From: Alterinioella nitratireducens
GTDB lineage: Bacteria; Pseudomonadota; Alphaproteobacteria; Rhodobacterales; Rhodobacteraceae
DNA length: 64,000 bases
Direction: 5' to 3'
Assembly (NCBI RefSeq): GCF_013155465.1
Contig: NZ_JABJVX010000001.1
Location: 186,001-250,000, forward strand
Below the pieces are notes generated by a model. It was given only the letters and a program-made list of their open reading frames with translations. It searched no databases and was not told the DNA's origin. Below are positions 51,927 through 60,906 of this stretch, in pieces (position 1 is the stretch's first letter; each line of letters begins with the position of its first letter). Made by a program: the position numbers and the translations under genes.

Positions 51927-52204
51927 TGTCGATCTTTTCCGCCATCGCGCTTCTGGCCGTGATCTGGTTCATGACGCTTTTCGTGATCCTGCCGCTGAAC
52001 CTGACCACCCAGGACGAGGCCGGATCGCGGGTGCGCGGCACCATGGGCTCCAGCCCGGTAGAGCCTCGCCTCAAGCGCAAGTTCATTCTCACATCAATCG
52101 TGGCACTGGTGCTGTGGCTGGTGATTGTCGGCGTGATCCTGAAGGGCTGGATCACGGTGGATGATTTCGACCTCTTCCGCCGTTTCGGCGGTCCGGGCGG
52201 CTAA
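51926..52204 (+). CDS. DUF1467 family membrane protein
   Basis: 92 residues. Two hydrophobic helices (FSAIALLAVIWFMTLFVILP and LTSIVALVLWLVIVGVIL) flank the loop NLTTQDEAGSRVRGTMGSSP. This matches DUF1467, commonly the partner of mce in this order. Translation is coupled to mce. Function unknown; its last 4 nt overlap the convergent EI24 gene. Confidence 0.9.
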   Translation: MSIFSAIALLAVIWFMTLFVILPLNLTTQDEAGSRVRGTMGSSPVEPRLKRKFILTSIVALVLWLVIVGVILKGWITVDDFDLFRRFGGPGG

Positions 52205-52890
52205 TTCCGGTTCAGCCGGTGATAGAGATGCGTGAAGGTGGCGGCCCCCAGGATCGGCACCAGAAGGTTGATCACCGGGATCGTCAGCGGCACCGCCATC
52301 AGCACACCCGCGGCGAAGATCTGCACCTGGTGACGCTTGCGAAAGCGGCGGGCCTCAGTGGGCTCCATCCGCCGCAACGCCACAAGTTGTGCGTATTCGC
52401 GGCCCAGGAGAATGCCGTTCACGCCCCAGAAGATCAGCGGCGCAAGCGGGGCCAGGAAGATATAGGCGATCAGCGCGACGAGGTTGACGGCGACCAGCAG
52501 CCCGAGAAACCGCGCCGAGTCCACCAGCCCCTCGGCCAGCCCCTGGTGGCGCGCGGGCGGCAGGGTGGGGTAATGCCGATCCTCCACCGCATCGGCGATC
52601 CGGTCGAGGAAAATGCCGGTGAAGGCCGAGGCGACCGGGATCATCAGGAAGATCGAGGCGAGCAGCATCACCGGCACGGCGGCCCACCCCGCGGCGGTGC
52701 CAATGCCGCCGATCTCGCCGATCCAGGGCAGGGTGAGGGTCTCGGGCACCAGCCAGCCGATCAGCAGCGCGACCAGCCAGTAGATCCCGACAAGCAGCGC
52801 CACGGTCAGCGCCAGCCCGGTCAGGAGGACAGAGGCAAAGCGCGGGTCGGGCAATTGCCGCAGCGCGCGCAGGAAATCGGTCAGGATCAT
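52201..52890 (-). CDS. EI24/CysZ-like membrane protein
   Basis: 229 residues with about six hydrophobic segments, e.g. FASVLLTGLALTVALLVGIY, PVMLLASIFLMIPVASAF and LLVAVNLVALIAYIFLAPLA. The conserved FWGVNGILLGREYAQLVALR and the RRFRKRH loop are typical of the EI24 family, which includes CysZ sulfate transporters. Sulfate transport is possible but unproved. Its ATG overlaps the nitroreductase stop by 4 nt (ATGA), so the two are co-translated. Confidence 0.82.
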   Translation of the reverse strand: MILTDFLRALRQLPDPRFASVLLTGLALTVALLVGIYWLVALLIGWLVPETLTLPWIGEIGGIGTAAGWAAVPVMLLASIFLMIPVASAFTGIFLDRIADAVEDRHYPTLPPARHQGLAEGLVDSARFLGLLVAVNLVALIAYIFLAPLAPLIFWGVNGILLGREYAQLVALRRMEPTEARRFRKRHQVQIFAAGVLMAVPLTIPVINLLVPILGAATFTHLYHRLNRN

Positions 52891-53480
52891 TCCGTCACCC
52901 AGGTGGTGATGCGGTCGAGGTCGGGGCGCGGGCGTTCCGGGGGCAGGGCGGTTTCCGTGCCCAGGTGGATGAAGCCCGCGACGAATTCATGCTCCTCCAG
53001 CGTCAGGCCCTGGCTCAGGAACCCCCGGTCCATCGCCATCCAGCCGGTCAGCCAGTTGGCGCCCCATCCGCTGGCCAGCGCCGCATTGACCAGCGCCAGG
53101 CAGACCGCGCCGACAGAGAGGATTTGCTCGACCTCCGGCACCTTTTCGGCCTCGACCGGAGACGCGATGACCGCAACGACCAGATGCGCATCGGCAAAGC
53201 TGCGGCGCGATTTCTCGACCTTTTCAGCATCCAACCCGGCCTCGGCCCCCCGCGTCGCGGTCAGCTCTGCCAGCCGCGTGCAGGCCGCCCGCTCCAGCAC
53301 GATAAAGCGCCAAGGTTCCAGCTTGCCGTGATCGGGGCTGCGGGCGGCAGCACGGAGCAGCGTCTCGACCGTCTCCCGATCCGGCACCGGCCCGGTCAGT
53401 GTCTTGGCGGGGCGCGAGCGGCGGGTCAGCAGGAACTCCATCACCTCGGGGCGCGGCGTCAGGGGGGCAATGTCGGTCAT
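52887..53480 (-). CDS. Nitroreductase family protein (YdjA-like)
   Basis: 197 residues. FMN-binding features are EFLLTRRSRPAKTL, AARSPDHGKLEPWRFIVLER and GWGANWLTGWM, as in the short YdjA-type nitroreductases, which are homodimeric FMN oxidoreductases using NAD(P)H. The substrate is not known. It precedes the EI24 gene in an operon of two. It lies on the same strand as topA, 310 bp downstream of it. Confidence 0.88.
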   Translation of the reverse strand: MTDIAPLTPRPEVMEFLLTRRSRPAKTLTGPVPDRETVETLLRAAARSPDHGKLEPWRFIVLERAACTRLAELTATRGAEAGLDAEKVEKSRRSFADAHLVVAVIASPVEAEKVPEVEQILSVGAVCLALVNAALASGWGANWLTGWMAMDRGFLSQGLTLEEHEFVAGFIHLGTETALPPERPRPDLDRITTWVTE

Positions 53481-53630
53481 CTCGATCCTCGTGCGGCGTG
53501 TCTACAAGGCCATGTCGGACACGGGCGCGGAAAGATCAAGATGGGCGGGGCTGGTCTCGCCTGTCTTGGAGATTTATTTGCCATCTGACATTCTCGCGAA
53601 AAAGGACCGAACTCCGGCCGACTTTACTTT

Positions 53631-53654
53631 CATTTTGCTGAAAATACCTCGGGG
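53631..53654 (-). repeat. Recurring 3'-end motif, copy 4 (reverse)
   Basis: On the minus strand it reads CCCCGAGGTATTTTCAGCAA followed by AATG, a variant of the motif at 3274. It lies 137 nt beyond the topA stop in topA's sense orientation, in the 310-bp topA-nitroreductase gap. Confidence 0.5.
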
Positions 53655-53664
53655 TCGTCATTGC

Positions 53665-53713
53665 TGCGCCATTGGTCCGAGCGAGTTGCCAGTGGTTGCG
53701 CCATTGGTTCGAG
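53665..53713. repeat. 17-bp direct repeat downstream of topA
   Basis: TGCGCCATTGGTCCGAG (53665-53681) and TGCGCCATTGGTTCGAG (53697-53713), one mismatch, 32-bp period. A loose inverted repeat (CCAGTGG ... CCACTGG) overlaps it. No gene is supported between 53481 and 53790; apart from these repeats and copy 4 of the 3'-end motif I see nothing there. Confidence 0.5.
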
Positions 53714-53790
53714 AACCCACTGGCGACGGCGACGGGCAGAGCCCCGGCGGATCGGATTGCGAAGCAATTCGACACCGCCCGTGAGAAAAG

Positions 53791-56409
53791 CTACGACGCC
53801 TTCTTCTTGCGCGCCGTCTTCGTCTTGCCGCCCTTGGCCGCGCGTTCCTTGATCAGTTGCACGGCCATCTCCATCGTGACATCCGCGGGCTCCGTGCCCT
53901 TCGGGATCGTCGCGTTGACCTTCTCCCATTTCACATACGGCCCATAGCGCCCATCCATCACGTTGACGGGGCCACCTTTCTCGGGATGGTCGCCCAACTC
54001 CTTCAACGGCTTTGCCGCCGCCCGTCCGCCGCCGCGCTTGGCGGCTTTCTCGGCAATAAGCTCCACCGCGCGGTTCATGCCGACGGTAAAGACCTCCTCG
54101 ACCTCGGGCAGGTTGGCGTAGATGCGGCCATGCTTGACGAAAGGCCCGTAGCGTCCGATGCCCGCCTCGACCGGCTCGCCATCCTCGGGGTGCGGGCCGA
54201 TCTGGCGCGGCAGGGACAGCAGCGTCAGCGCCTTTTCCAGGTCCATATCCTCGGGCCGCCAGCCTTTCGGAAGCGAGGCGCGGGGCGGTTTCTTGTTCTC
54301 TTCCGTCGCCTCGCCACGCTGCACGTATGGCCCGAACCGGCCCGAGCGCAGGGTGATCACATCCTCACCATCCTCGCCCAACACCTTGTCGCCGGTCAGG
54401 TTTTCCGGATCGCCGCCGATGGGCCGGGTGTAACGGCATTCCGGGTAGTTGCCGCAGCCCACGAAGCCGCCGGTTCTCGAGGTCTTGAGATGCAGCTTGC
54501 CGGTGCCGCAAAGCGGGCAGATGCGCGGGTCCGAGCCGTCCTCGCGCGGGGGGTAGAGTTGCGGCGCGAGCGCTGCGTCCAGCTTGTCCAGGACTTCGGT
54601 GATCCGCAGCTCGGATGTCTCTGAAATCGCGGCGGAAAAGTCGCGCCAGAACTGGGCCAGCACCTGCTTGTAATCGCGATCCCCGGCGGAGACATCGTCA
54701 AGCTCCTCCTCCAGGTTGGCGGTGAATTCATAGCCCACGTATTTGCGGAAGAAATTCAGCAGGAAGATGGTGACGATCCGCCCCTTATCCTCTGGAATCA
54801 ACCGGTTCTTGTCCTTGGTCACATATTCGCGGTCCTGGATCGTGGTCACGATCGAGGCATAGGTCGAGGGTCGCCCGATACCCAACTCCTCCATCCGCTT
54901 GACCAGTGTCGCCTCGGTGTAGCGCGGCGGCGGCTGGGTGTGGTGCTGGAGCCCGAGGACTGCGCCGGATGTGCTGAGGATCGCGACCTCATTGACCCGC
55001 GCGCCTTCCGATTTCGTGGCAGGGTTGTCCGCTTTTTCTGACAGTTTTGTCCATTCCGCCTCCAGCGCGCCCGCAACCGGCTTCAACGCGTCGCCCTCGT
55101 CGATCTGGGGCAGGCGGGCGCTGTCTTCGCCCTCGTCATCGTCGCGGCCTTCCTCGTAGACCTTCAGGAAGCCGTCGAAATTGATCACCTGGCCGGTGGC
55201 GCGCAGGGCGACCTCGCCGCTGTCATCGGCGATATCGACGGTGGTGCGTTCCAGCCGGACCGATTCCATCTGGCTGGCGATGGTACGTTTCCAGATCAGT
55301 TCATAGAGCTTGCGCTGGTCCGGCTCGCTCAGCTTGATCTTGTCGAGTGTCAGCGACATGTCGGTCGGGCGCACGCATTCATGCGCCTCCTGCGCGTTCT
55401 TGGCCTTGTTCTTGTAGAGGCGCGGCTTGTCCGGCACGTAATTGGCGCCGTAAAGCGTGCCGATCGTGTCGCGCGCGGCACTCACCGCCTCGGGCGCCAT
55501 GTCGATGCCGTCGGTCCGCATATAGGTGATGTGACCCGCCTCATAGAGCCGCTGCGCGGTGCTCATGGTCTGGCGCGCGCCGAAACCGAATTTGCGACTC
55601 GCCTCCTGTTGCAGGGTCGAGGTCATGAAGGGCGCGGAGGGGTTGCGGGTGCCGGGTTTGGCCTCGACCCGCACGGCGCTGAGCGCGCGCGAGGCGACCG
55701 CCTTGACCGCCAGACCGGCAGCGGCGGCGGTTTCCAGGTCGAAACGATCCAGCTTCTTGCCGCCAAGCGTGGTCAGCCGCGCCTCGAAGCGTTTCCCGCG
55801 CGGGGTTTCCAGCACCGCCTTGACGGACCAGTATTCGCGCGGGTTGAAGGCCTCGATCTCCATCTCGCGTTCGACGATCAGGCGCAGGCAGACCGATTGC
55901 ACCCGGCCCGCCGATTTCGCCCCCGGCAGCTTGCGCCAGAGGACCGGAGAGAGATTGAAACCGACGAGGTAATCCAGCGCGCGGCGGGCCAGGTAGGCCT
56001 CGACCAGTGGCGCATCGACCTCGCGCGGGTTCTTCATCGCCTCGGTCACGGCGGATTTGGTGATCGCGTTGAAGACGACGCGGGAAACCGGCGTGTCCTT
56101 CCTGATCGCCTTCCTTTTGCGCAGCGCCTCTTCCAGGTGCCAGCTGATCGCCTCGCCCTCGCGGTCGGGGTCGGTGGCGAGGATCAGGTTGTTGTCGTCC
56201 TTCAGCGCATCGGCGATGGCCTTGACGTGCTTGCGGCTGTCGGCACCGACCTCCCATTTCATCTCGAACCCGTTCTCGGTGTCGACCGATCCGTCCTTGG
56301 GGGGCAGGTCGCGCACATGGCCGTAGGAGGCGAGCACCGTGTAGTCGGAGCCGAGATATTTGTTGATTGTCTTGGCTTTGGCAGGGGATTCGACGACGAC
56401 GACGGGCAT
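53791..56409 (-). CDS. topA: DNA topoisomerase I
   Basis: 872 residues. The Toprim domain opens the protein (VVVESPAKAKTINKYLG; DPDREGEAISWHLEE), the active-site Tyr is in GHITYMRTDGIDM, and RPSTYASIVTTIQDREYV is the conserved type IA segment. A C4 zinc ribbon (CPLCGTGKL ... CGNYPEC) is followed by repeated topoisomerase C-terminal domains with G-R-Y-G-P-(Y/F)-V-K cores and a basic tail KTKTARKKKAS. It relaxes negative supercoils. It is downstream of dprA on the same strand, a common alphaproteobacterial order. Confidence 0.97.
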   Translation of the reverse strand: MPVVVVESPAKAKTINKYLGSDYTVLASYGHVRDLPPKDGSVDTENGFEMKWEVGADSRKHVKAIADALKDDNNLILATDPDREGEAISWHLEEALRKRKAIRKDTPVSRVVFNAITKSAVTEAMKNPREVDAPLVEAYLARRALDYLVGFNLSPVLWRKLPGAKSAGRVQSVCLRLIVEREMEIEAFNPREYWSVKAVLETPRGKRFEARLTTLGGKKLDRFDLETAAAAGLAVKAVASRALSAVRVEAKPGTRNPSAPFMTSTLQQEASRKFGFGARQTMSTAQRLYEAGHITYMRTDGIDMAPEAVSAARDTIGTLYGANYVPDKPRLYKNKAKNAQEAHECVRPTDMSLTLDKIKLSEPDQRKLYELIWKRTIASQMESVRLERTTVDIADDSGEVALRATGQVINFDGFLKVYEEGRDDDEGEDSARLPQIDEGDALKPVAGALEAEWTKLSEKADNPATKSEGARVNEVAILSTSGAVLGLQHHTQPPPRYTEATLVKRMEELGIGRPSTYASIVTTIQDREYVTKDKNRLIPEDKGRIVTIFLLNFFRKYVGYEFTANLEEELDDVSAGDRDYKQVLAQFWRDFSAAISETSELRITEVLDKLDAALAPQLYPPREDGSDPRICPLCGTGKLHLKTSRTGGFVGCGNYPECRYTRPIGGDPENLTGDKVLGEDGEDVITLRSGRFGPYVQRGEATEENKKPPRASLPKGWRPEDMDLEKALTLLSLPRQIGPHPEDGEPVEAGIGRYGPFVKHGRIYANLPEVEEVFTVGMNRAVELIAEKAAKRGGGRAAAKPLKELGDHPEKGGPVNVMDGRYGPYVKWEKVNATIPKGTEPADVTMEMAVQLIKERAAKGGKTKTARKKKAS

Positions 56410-56545
56410 TCATGAACCTTCAGATAACGGCGCTTGGGTGGCGGGCGAACATGTGGTGCCTCACCCGCGCTTGTCAATGCGTGATCGGAAAAAGGGGACC
56501 GAGGTGGCGGGAATGGGCGAGGAGGGCCGCAGGCCCGAGGAGCGG

Positions 56546-57718
56546 CTAACCGCGCGGTGCGCCGATCGAGATCAGCCCGCCGGGTTGGCGGGTGATCTCT
56601 CCGTCCAGTTCCAGCGCGGCCAGCATCGGCGCAGCCTCGCCCGTGCTGACGCCCAGGTCGCGCAACAGCTGATCCTCCGAGACCGGAGCGGGGCCAAGCT
56701 GACCCAGGATCTGGCGGTGCAGCGCGGCGTGGTCGCGCCAGGGGCGCTGGGGTTGCGGCGGAGGGGCGGGCGGCTCCTGCACCTGCATCCGGGCCTGTTG
56801 CGGCGCGGGGGGGCCAAGCGCCTCGATCACGTCCTCGGCGCCGCGCACCAGCGTCGCGCCGTCGCGCAGCAGCAGGTTGCAGCCCGAGGCGCGGGTATCC
56901 ATCGGGTGGCCCGGCACCGCCAGCACCTCGCGCCCCTGGTCGAGCGCGTTCTTCGCCGTGATCAGGCTGCCGGAGCGCGCCGCCGCCTCCACCACCACGA
57001 CGCCGAGGGCAAGGCCTGAGACGATGCGGTTGCGGCGCGGGAAATGGCGCGCCTGCGCCTCCATCCCGAAGGCCTGTTCGGAGAGGCGCAGGCCGGATTT
57101 GGCGATATCCGCCGCCAGGTCGGTGTTCTCGGCGGGGTAGACCACGTCGAGCCCGCCCGCCTGCACCGCGATGGTGCCGGTCTTCAGCGCCGCCTTATGC
57201 GCCAGCGTGTCGATGCCGCGCGCGAGGCCCGAGACGATGACATAGCCCGCCGCGGCCAGGTCAGCGGCCAGCCGCGTCGCCATCCGCGCCCCGAGCGACG
57301 AGGCGTTGCGGGTGCCGACCATCGCGATCATCGGGCGGGTCAGCAGATCGGTGTCGCCAAGCGCCCAGAGGACGGGCGGCGCATCGGTGAGGTCGCAAAG
57401 TGCTGCGGGATAGGTCGGATCGCCCAGGCTGAGCATCCGGGCGCCTGCGCGTCTGGCCGCGCGAACCTCGGCCAGTGCGACACCCTCGGGACAGGCGGTG
57501 TAGCTGTCGACACCGGCGGCCTGCGCGATGTCGGGCAGAGCATCGAGCGCGGCAGTTGCGTTGCCATGCTCTGCCATCAGGCGGCGATAGGTGGCGGGGC
57601 CGACGCGGCGCGATCTGATCAGGCGCAGACGTGCCAGCCGTTCCGCGCCGTCGCCTGCGGGGCGGGCGGTATAGGCGACGGCTGCCTCGTCGAATCCGGG
57701 TGCATCATCCTCGAACAT
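56546..57718 (-). CDS. dprA: DNA-processing protein DprA
   Basis: 390 residues. The Rossmann-like core has VGTRNASSLGARMATRLAADL, VSGLARGIDTLAHKAAL and FPRRNRIVSGLALGVVVVEA, the family signatures. N-terminal SAM-like and C-terminal winged-helix-like regions (LGVSTGEAAPMLAALELDG) flank it. It binds incoming single-stranded DNA and loads RecA during natural transformation. It precedes topA by 136 bp. Other competence genes are not in the window. Confidence 0.95.
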   Translation of the reverse strand: MFEDDAPGFDEAAVAYTARPAGDGAERLARLRLIRSRRVGPATYRRLMAEHGNATAALDALPDIAQAAGVDSYTACPEGVALAEVRAARRAGARMLSLGDPTYPAALCDLTDAPPVLWALGDTDLLTRPMIAMVGTRNASSLGARMATRLAADLAAAGYVIVSGLARGIDTLAHKAALKTGTIAVQAGGLDVVYPAENTDLAADIAKSGLRLSEQAFGMEAQARHFPRRNRIVSGLALGVVVVEAAARSGSLITAKNALDQGREVLAVPGHPMDTRASGCNLLLRDGATLVRGAEDVIEALGPPAPQQARMQVQEPPAPPPQPQRPWRDHAALHRQILGQLGPAPVSEDQLLRDLGVSTGEAAPMLAALELDGEITRQPGGLISIGAPRG

Positions 57719-57767
57719 GGCCCCGACGCTAGGGTGCCACTGGTTAACAGCGCGTTTACGGGCAGGA

Positions 57768-58250
57768 TTACTGTGAAAGGCGCTTGGTGAAGCGGCGCAC
57801 GGGCAGGGGGAAGGGGCCGTCGGAAGTGTCCAGCATGACCTCGATCACGCCCTCCTCACGCCAGCCCTGGCGCGCATAGAACCGCGCGGCGGCATGGTTG
57901 CCCAACCCGCAATCAAGCCGCGCGATGGGCGTACCGCCCGCTGCCAGCCGCGCCTCGGCATCGGCCATCAGCGCCGCCGCCAGCCCGGTGCCGCGTGCGG
58001 ATGGCGCGACGTAGAGCTGATTGATCTCGTCCGGTTTCAACGCCACGAAACCAAGCGGCGCGCCGTCGGGGCCGCCCACGTGCAGGCCCGCGTCAAAGCC
58101 GATCAGGCGGCGGGTGAAATCGTCGCGCGTGCGCAGCGCGGTCAGGGCGGCGGGCACGTCGGCGGCATGGGCCTCGTGCCAGCCCTGGTACCAGATCTCG
58201 GTGAGGGCGGGGATGTCTGCGGGTGTGGCGGGGCGGATGGGATGGGTCAT
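57768..58250 (-). CDS. GNAT-family N-acetyltransferase
   Basis: 160 residues from the ATG at 58250; a TTG at 58262 could add 4 residues. The acetyl-CoA site Q/RxxGxG/A reads ARGTGLAAALMADAEARL, preceded by INQLYVAPSARG and followed by NHAAARFYARQGWREEG, the standard GNAT ending. The substrate is not determinable. It lies between dprA and tldD, separated from tldD by palindrome locus C. Confidence 0.9.
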   Translation of the reverse strand: MTHPIRPATPADIPALTEIWYQGWHEAHAADVPAALTALRTRDDFTRRLIGFDAGLHVGGPDGAPLGFVALKPDEINQLYVAPSARGTGLAAALMADAEARLAAGGTPIARLDCGLGNHAAARFYARQGWREEGVIEVMLDTSDGPFPLPVRRFTKRLSQ

Positions 58251-58302
58251 GGGGCGAGACAACAGGATGTGGCGCGGTCTGGCCAGAGGTCCTGGCGGGG
58301 CT

Positions 58303-58346
58303 GCCGGGCGTCGACGCCCGGCCCGTGCGGCGCGTCGACGCGCCGC
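58303..58346. repeat. Paired 20-bp palindromes, locus C (20-4-20)
   Basis: GCCGGGCGTCGACGCCCGGC at 58303-58322 and GCGGCGCGTCGACGCGCCGC at 58327-58346, separated by CCGT. Both perfect and centred on GTCGAC. The sequences differ from loci A and B but the 20-4-20 geometry is identical. The unit ends 1 nt from the tldD stop codon. Confidence 0.72.
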
Positions 58347-58347
58347 C

Positions 58348-59772
58348 TCACGCCGCAGACCCGCCCACCGTCAGCCCGCCGATCAGCAGGGTCGGCTGGC
58401 CCACGCCCACCGGCACCCATTGACCGGCCTTGCCGCAAGTGCCCATGCCGGGATCGAGCGCCATGTCATTACCGATCGCGCGGATTTTCTGAAGGGCGGT
58501 CGCACCGTCGCCGATTAGCGTCGCACCCTTGACCGGGGCACCGATCTTGCCGTCCTGCACCCGGTAGGCCTCGGTGCAGGAGAACACGAACTTGCCATTG
58601 GTGATATCGACCTGGCCGCCGCCGAAGCCCACGGCATAGATGCCGTCCTTGACCTCGGAGACAATATCGCCGGGCGTGGCCGCGCCGCCCAACATGTAGG
58701 TGTTGGTCATGCGCGGCATGGGTGCGTGGGCGTGGCTTTCGCGGCGGCCATTGCCGGTGGCGGGCACCCCCATCAGGCGGGCGTTCTGGCGGTCCTGCAT
58801 GAAGCCCACCAGCACGCCATCCTCGATCAGCGTGGTCCTGGAGGACGGCGTGCCCTCGTCATCGACCGAGAGCGAGCCGCGCCGGTCGGGGATGGTGCCG
58901 TCATCCAGCACGGTGACGCCCTTGGCCGCGACCTGTTTGCCCATCAGACCGGCGAAGGCGCTGGTTCCCTTGCGGTTGAAATCGCCCTCCAGCCCGTGGC
59001 CCACGGCCTCGTGCAGCAAGATGCCGGGCCAGCCGGGGCCAAGCGCCACGTCCATGATGCCCGCGGGCGCGGCGACCGCGCCCAGATTGACCAATGCGAT
59101 GCGCAGCGCCTCGCGCGCCAGCGCCTGCCAGCTTTCCGCCTGCAACCAGTCGCCAAGCTCGATCCTGCCGCCACCGCCCGCGTTGCCGCTTTCGCGGCGG
59201 CCGTTCTCCTCGACGATGACCGAGACATTGGCCCGCACCATGGGGCGCGCATCGCTGACGTGCAGGCCATCGGGGCGCAGGATCTCCACCTCCTGGTGGC
59301 TGGCGGCAAGGCTGGCCGAGACCTGGACCACGCGGCGGTCAAGCGCACGGGCGAAGGCGTCGACCTCGCGCAGGATATCCAGCTTGGCGGCAAAGCCCGC
59401 GCCTGCCATCGGGTCGGTATCGGTATAGAGGCGGTGATTCGTCGCCGCGGGCCCCGCCGCCCAGGTGCCGCCGCCATCGCCCACCGCCAGGCGCGCGGTT
59501 TCGACGGCGCGGCGCAGGGCGGCCTCGGAGATCTCGGTGGCATGGGCATAGCCCGCCACCTCGCCGCGCACCGCGCGCAGCCCGAAGCCTTCGGAGGCGT
59601 CGTAACTGGCTGTTTTCACGCGGCCATCGTCGAAGAGCAGCATTTCGGCACGCCTGCGTTCGAGGAACAGTTCGCCGTCATCGGCCCCGTCGGTGGCCTC
59701 GCGCAGGAGCGCCAGACTGGCATCGAGGTCCAACTGGGTCTGGAAAGGGCGGAAGGCGGGGCTATCTGACAT
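58348..59772 (-). CDS. tldD: Metalloprotease TldD
   Basis: 474 residues. The TldD zinc motif HEAVGHGLEGDFNRKGTSAF and nearby glycine-rich segments GWPGILLHE and RMTNTYMLGG are present. With TldE/PmbA it forms a protease that unfolds and cleaves peptide substrates such as antitoxins and modified peptides. No pmbA is in the window. It is divergent from ctaC with 174 bp between starts; that association of tldD with the oxidase cluster is frequent in alphaproteobacteria. Palindrome locus C abuts its stop. Confidence 0.95.
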   Translation of the reverse strand: MSDSPAFRPFQTQLDLDASLALLREATDGADDGELFLERRRAEMLLFDDGRVKTASYDASEGFGLRAVRGEVAGYAHATEISEAALRRAVETARLAVGDGGGTWAAGPAATNHRLYTDTDPMAGAGFAAKLDILREVDAFARALDRRVVQVSASLAASHQEVEILRPDGLHVSDARPMVRANVSVIVEENGRRESGNAGGGGRIELGDWLQAESWQALAREALRIALVNLGAVAAPAGIMDVALGPGWPGILLHEAVGHGLEGDFNRKGTSAFAGLMGKQVAAKGVTVLDDGTIPDRRGSLSVDDEGTPSSRTTLIEDGVLVGFMQDRQNARLMGVPATGNGRRESHAHAPMPRMTNTYMLGGAATPGDIVSEVKDGIYAVGFGGGQVDITNGKFVFSCTEAYRVQDGKIGAPVKGATLIGDGATALQKIRAIGNDMALDPGMGTCGKAGQWVPVGVGQPTLLIGGLTVGGSAA

Positions 59773-59946
59773 CTTAACTTGACCTCGGATGGGTGTCTGA
59801 AATGATCTGGATCAACAAAAGCGGGGGTGAGACATTTTTCACCACTGCCTTGCCTTGAACCCCTCTATATGGTTCATCACGACGAACACGCAACGGGGCC
59901 GGTTTGGGCCAAGGGGGCGTTCCCGCCAAGGACAGGACGAAAGCGA

Positions 59947-60840
59947 ATGGATCTTTTCAACAAAATGAACGGCGCTGTTGCCGCAGTGACTGCCACTCTT
60001 GCCACTCTTGCCACTGGTGCCGCCGTCGCGCAGACCGCGCCCGAGGGGCTTGAAATCATCGGCGCGCCCGAAGTCGGCGGCACCGGCTTTCAGCCCGCCG
60101 CCACCAACCTGGCCGAGCAGATCCAATTCCTCGACAACCTGCTTCTGTGGATCAGCGCCATCATCGTGGTCTTTGTCTGCGGCCTGCTGGCCTGGGTCAT
60201 CCTGCGCCACAACGCGCGGTCGAACCCGACCCCCGCCAGCTTCAGCCACAACACGCCGATCGAGGTCACCTGGACGCTCGTGCCGCTGGCCATCCTGGTC
60301 TTCATCGGGGCGTTTTCGCTGCCCGTCCTGTTCAACCAGCAGGAGATCCCCGAGGGCGACGTGGTCATCAAGGCGACCGGCAACCAGTGGAACTGGAGCT
60401 ACGAATACCCCGGCACCGACATCGAGTTTTCCAGCTTCATGCTGCAACGCGACGAGCTTGAGGAGTATGGCTACAGCCAGGATGAATACCGCCTGGCCAC
60501 CGACACCGCCGTGGTGGTGCCGACGGGCCAGGACATCGTTGTGCAGGTGACCGCATCGGACGTGATCCATTCCTGGACCATCCCCGCCTTCGGCGTGAAA
60601 CAGGACGGCGTTCCGGGCCGCCTGGCTGAACTGTGGTTCAACGTCGAGCCGGGCATGGAAGGCATCTATTTCGGGCAATGTTCCGAGCTTTGCGGGCTGG
60701 ACCATGCCTTCATGCCGATCACCGTCATGGCTGTCACGCCCGAAGAATACGAGGCCTGGCTGGGCACCGGCGGCACTGATTTCGCCGGGCTGATGAACGG
60801 CACCATCCTGGGCGATATCGAACTGGCCGCCGCCGAATGA
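59947..60840 (+). CDS. ctaC: Cytochrome c oxidase subunit II
   Basis: 297 residues from the ATG at 59947. A signal peptide (AVTATLATLATGAAVAQ) is followed by two membrane helices and a periplasmic cupredoxin domain. The CuA ligands are in GQCSELCGLDHAFMPI, with the earlier His in ASDVIHSWTIPAFGVK and the electron-entry Trp in GNQWNWSYEYP. It accepts electrons from cytochrome c in aa3 oxidase. A stem-loop separates it from ctaB, as in clusters where subunit II is needed in excess. Confidence 0.97.
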   Translation: MDLFNKMNGAVAAVTATLATLATGAAVAQTAPEGLEIIGAPEVGGTGFQPAATNLAEQIQFLDNLLLWISAIIVVFVCGLLAWVILRHNARSNPTPASFSHNTPIEVTWTLVPLAILVFIGAFSLPVLFNQQEIPEGDVVIKATGNQWNWSYEYPGTDIEFSSFMLQRDELEEYGYSQDEYRLATDTAVVVPTGQDIVVQVTASDVIHSWTIPAFGVKQDGVPGRLAELWFNVEPGMEGIYFGQCSELCGLDHAFMPITVMAVTPEEYEAWLGTGGTDFAGLMNGTILGDIELAAAE

Positions 60841-60845
60841 CCGCC

Positions 60846-60872
60846 GGTCCGGGGGGCCTTGTTCCCCGGACC
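60846..60872 (+). other. Intercistronic stem-loop between ctaC and ctaB
   Basis: Perfect 9-bp arms GGTCCGGGG and CCCCGGACC with a 9-nt loop, 5 nt after the ctaC stop. No T-run. It may stabilise the ctaC message or reduce read-through into the assembly genes. Confidence 0.6.
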
Positions 60873-60906
60873 TGATCCGCCCACCCCCGCGAAGGACGCC
60901 CCGCGC

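Noticed and set aside
11399-58346. GTCGAC palindromes as att sites or transposon ends
   Set aside because: No integrase or transposase, no target duplications, and the sites sit in ordinary conserved gene contexts.
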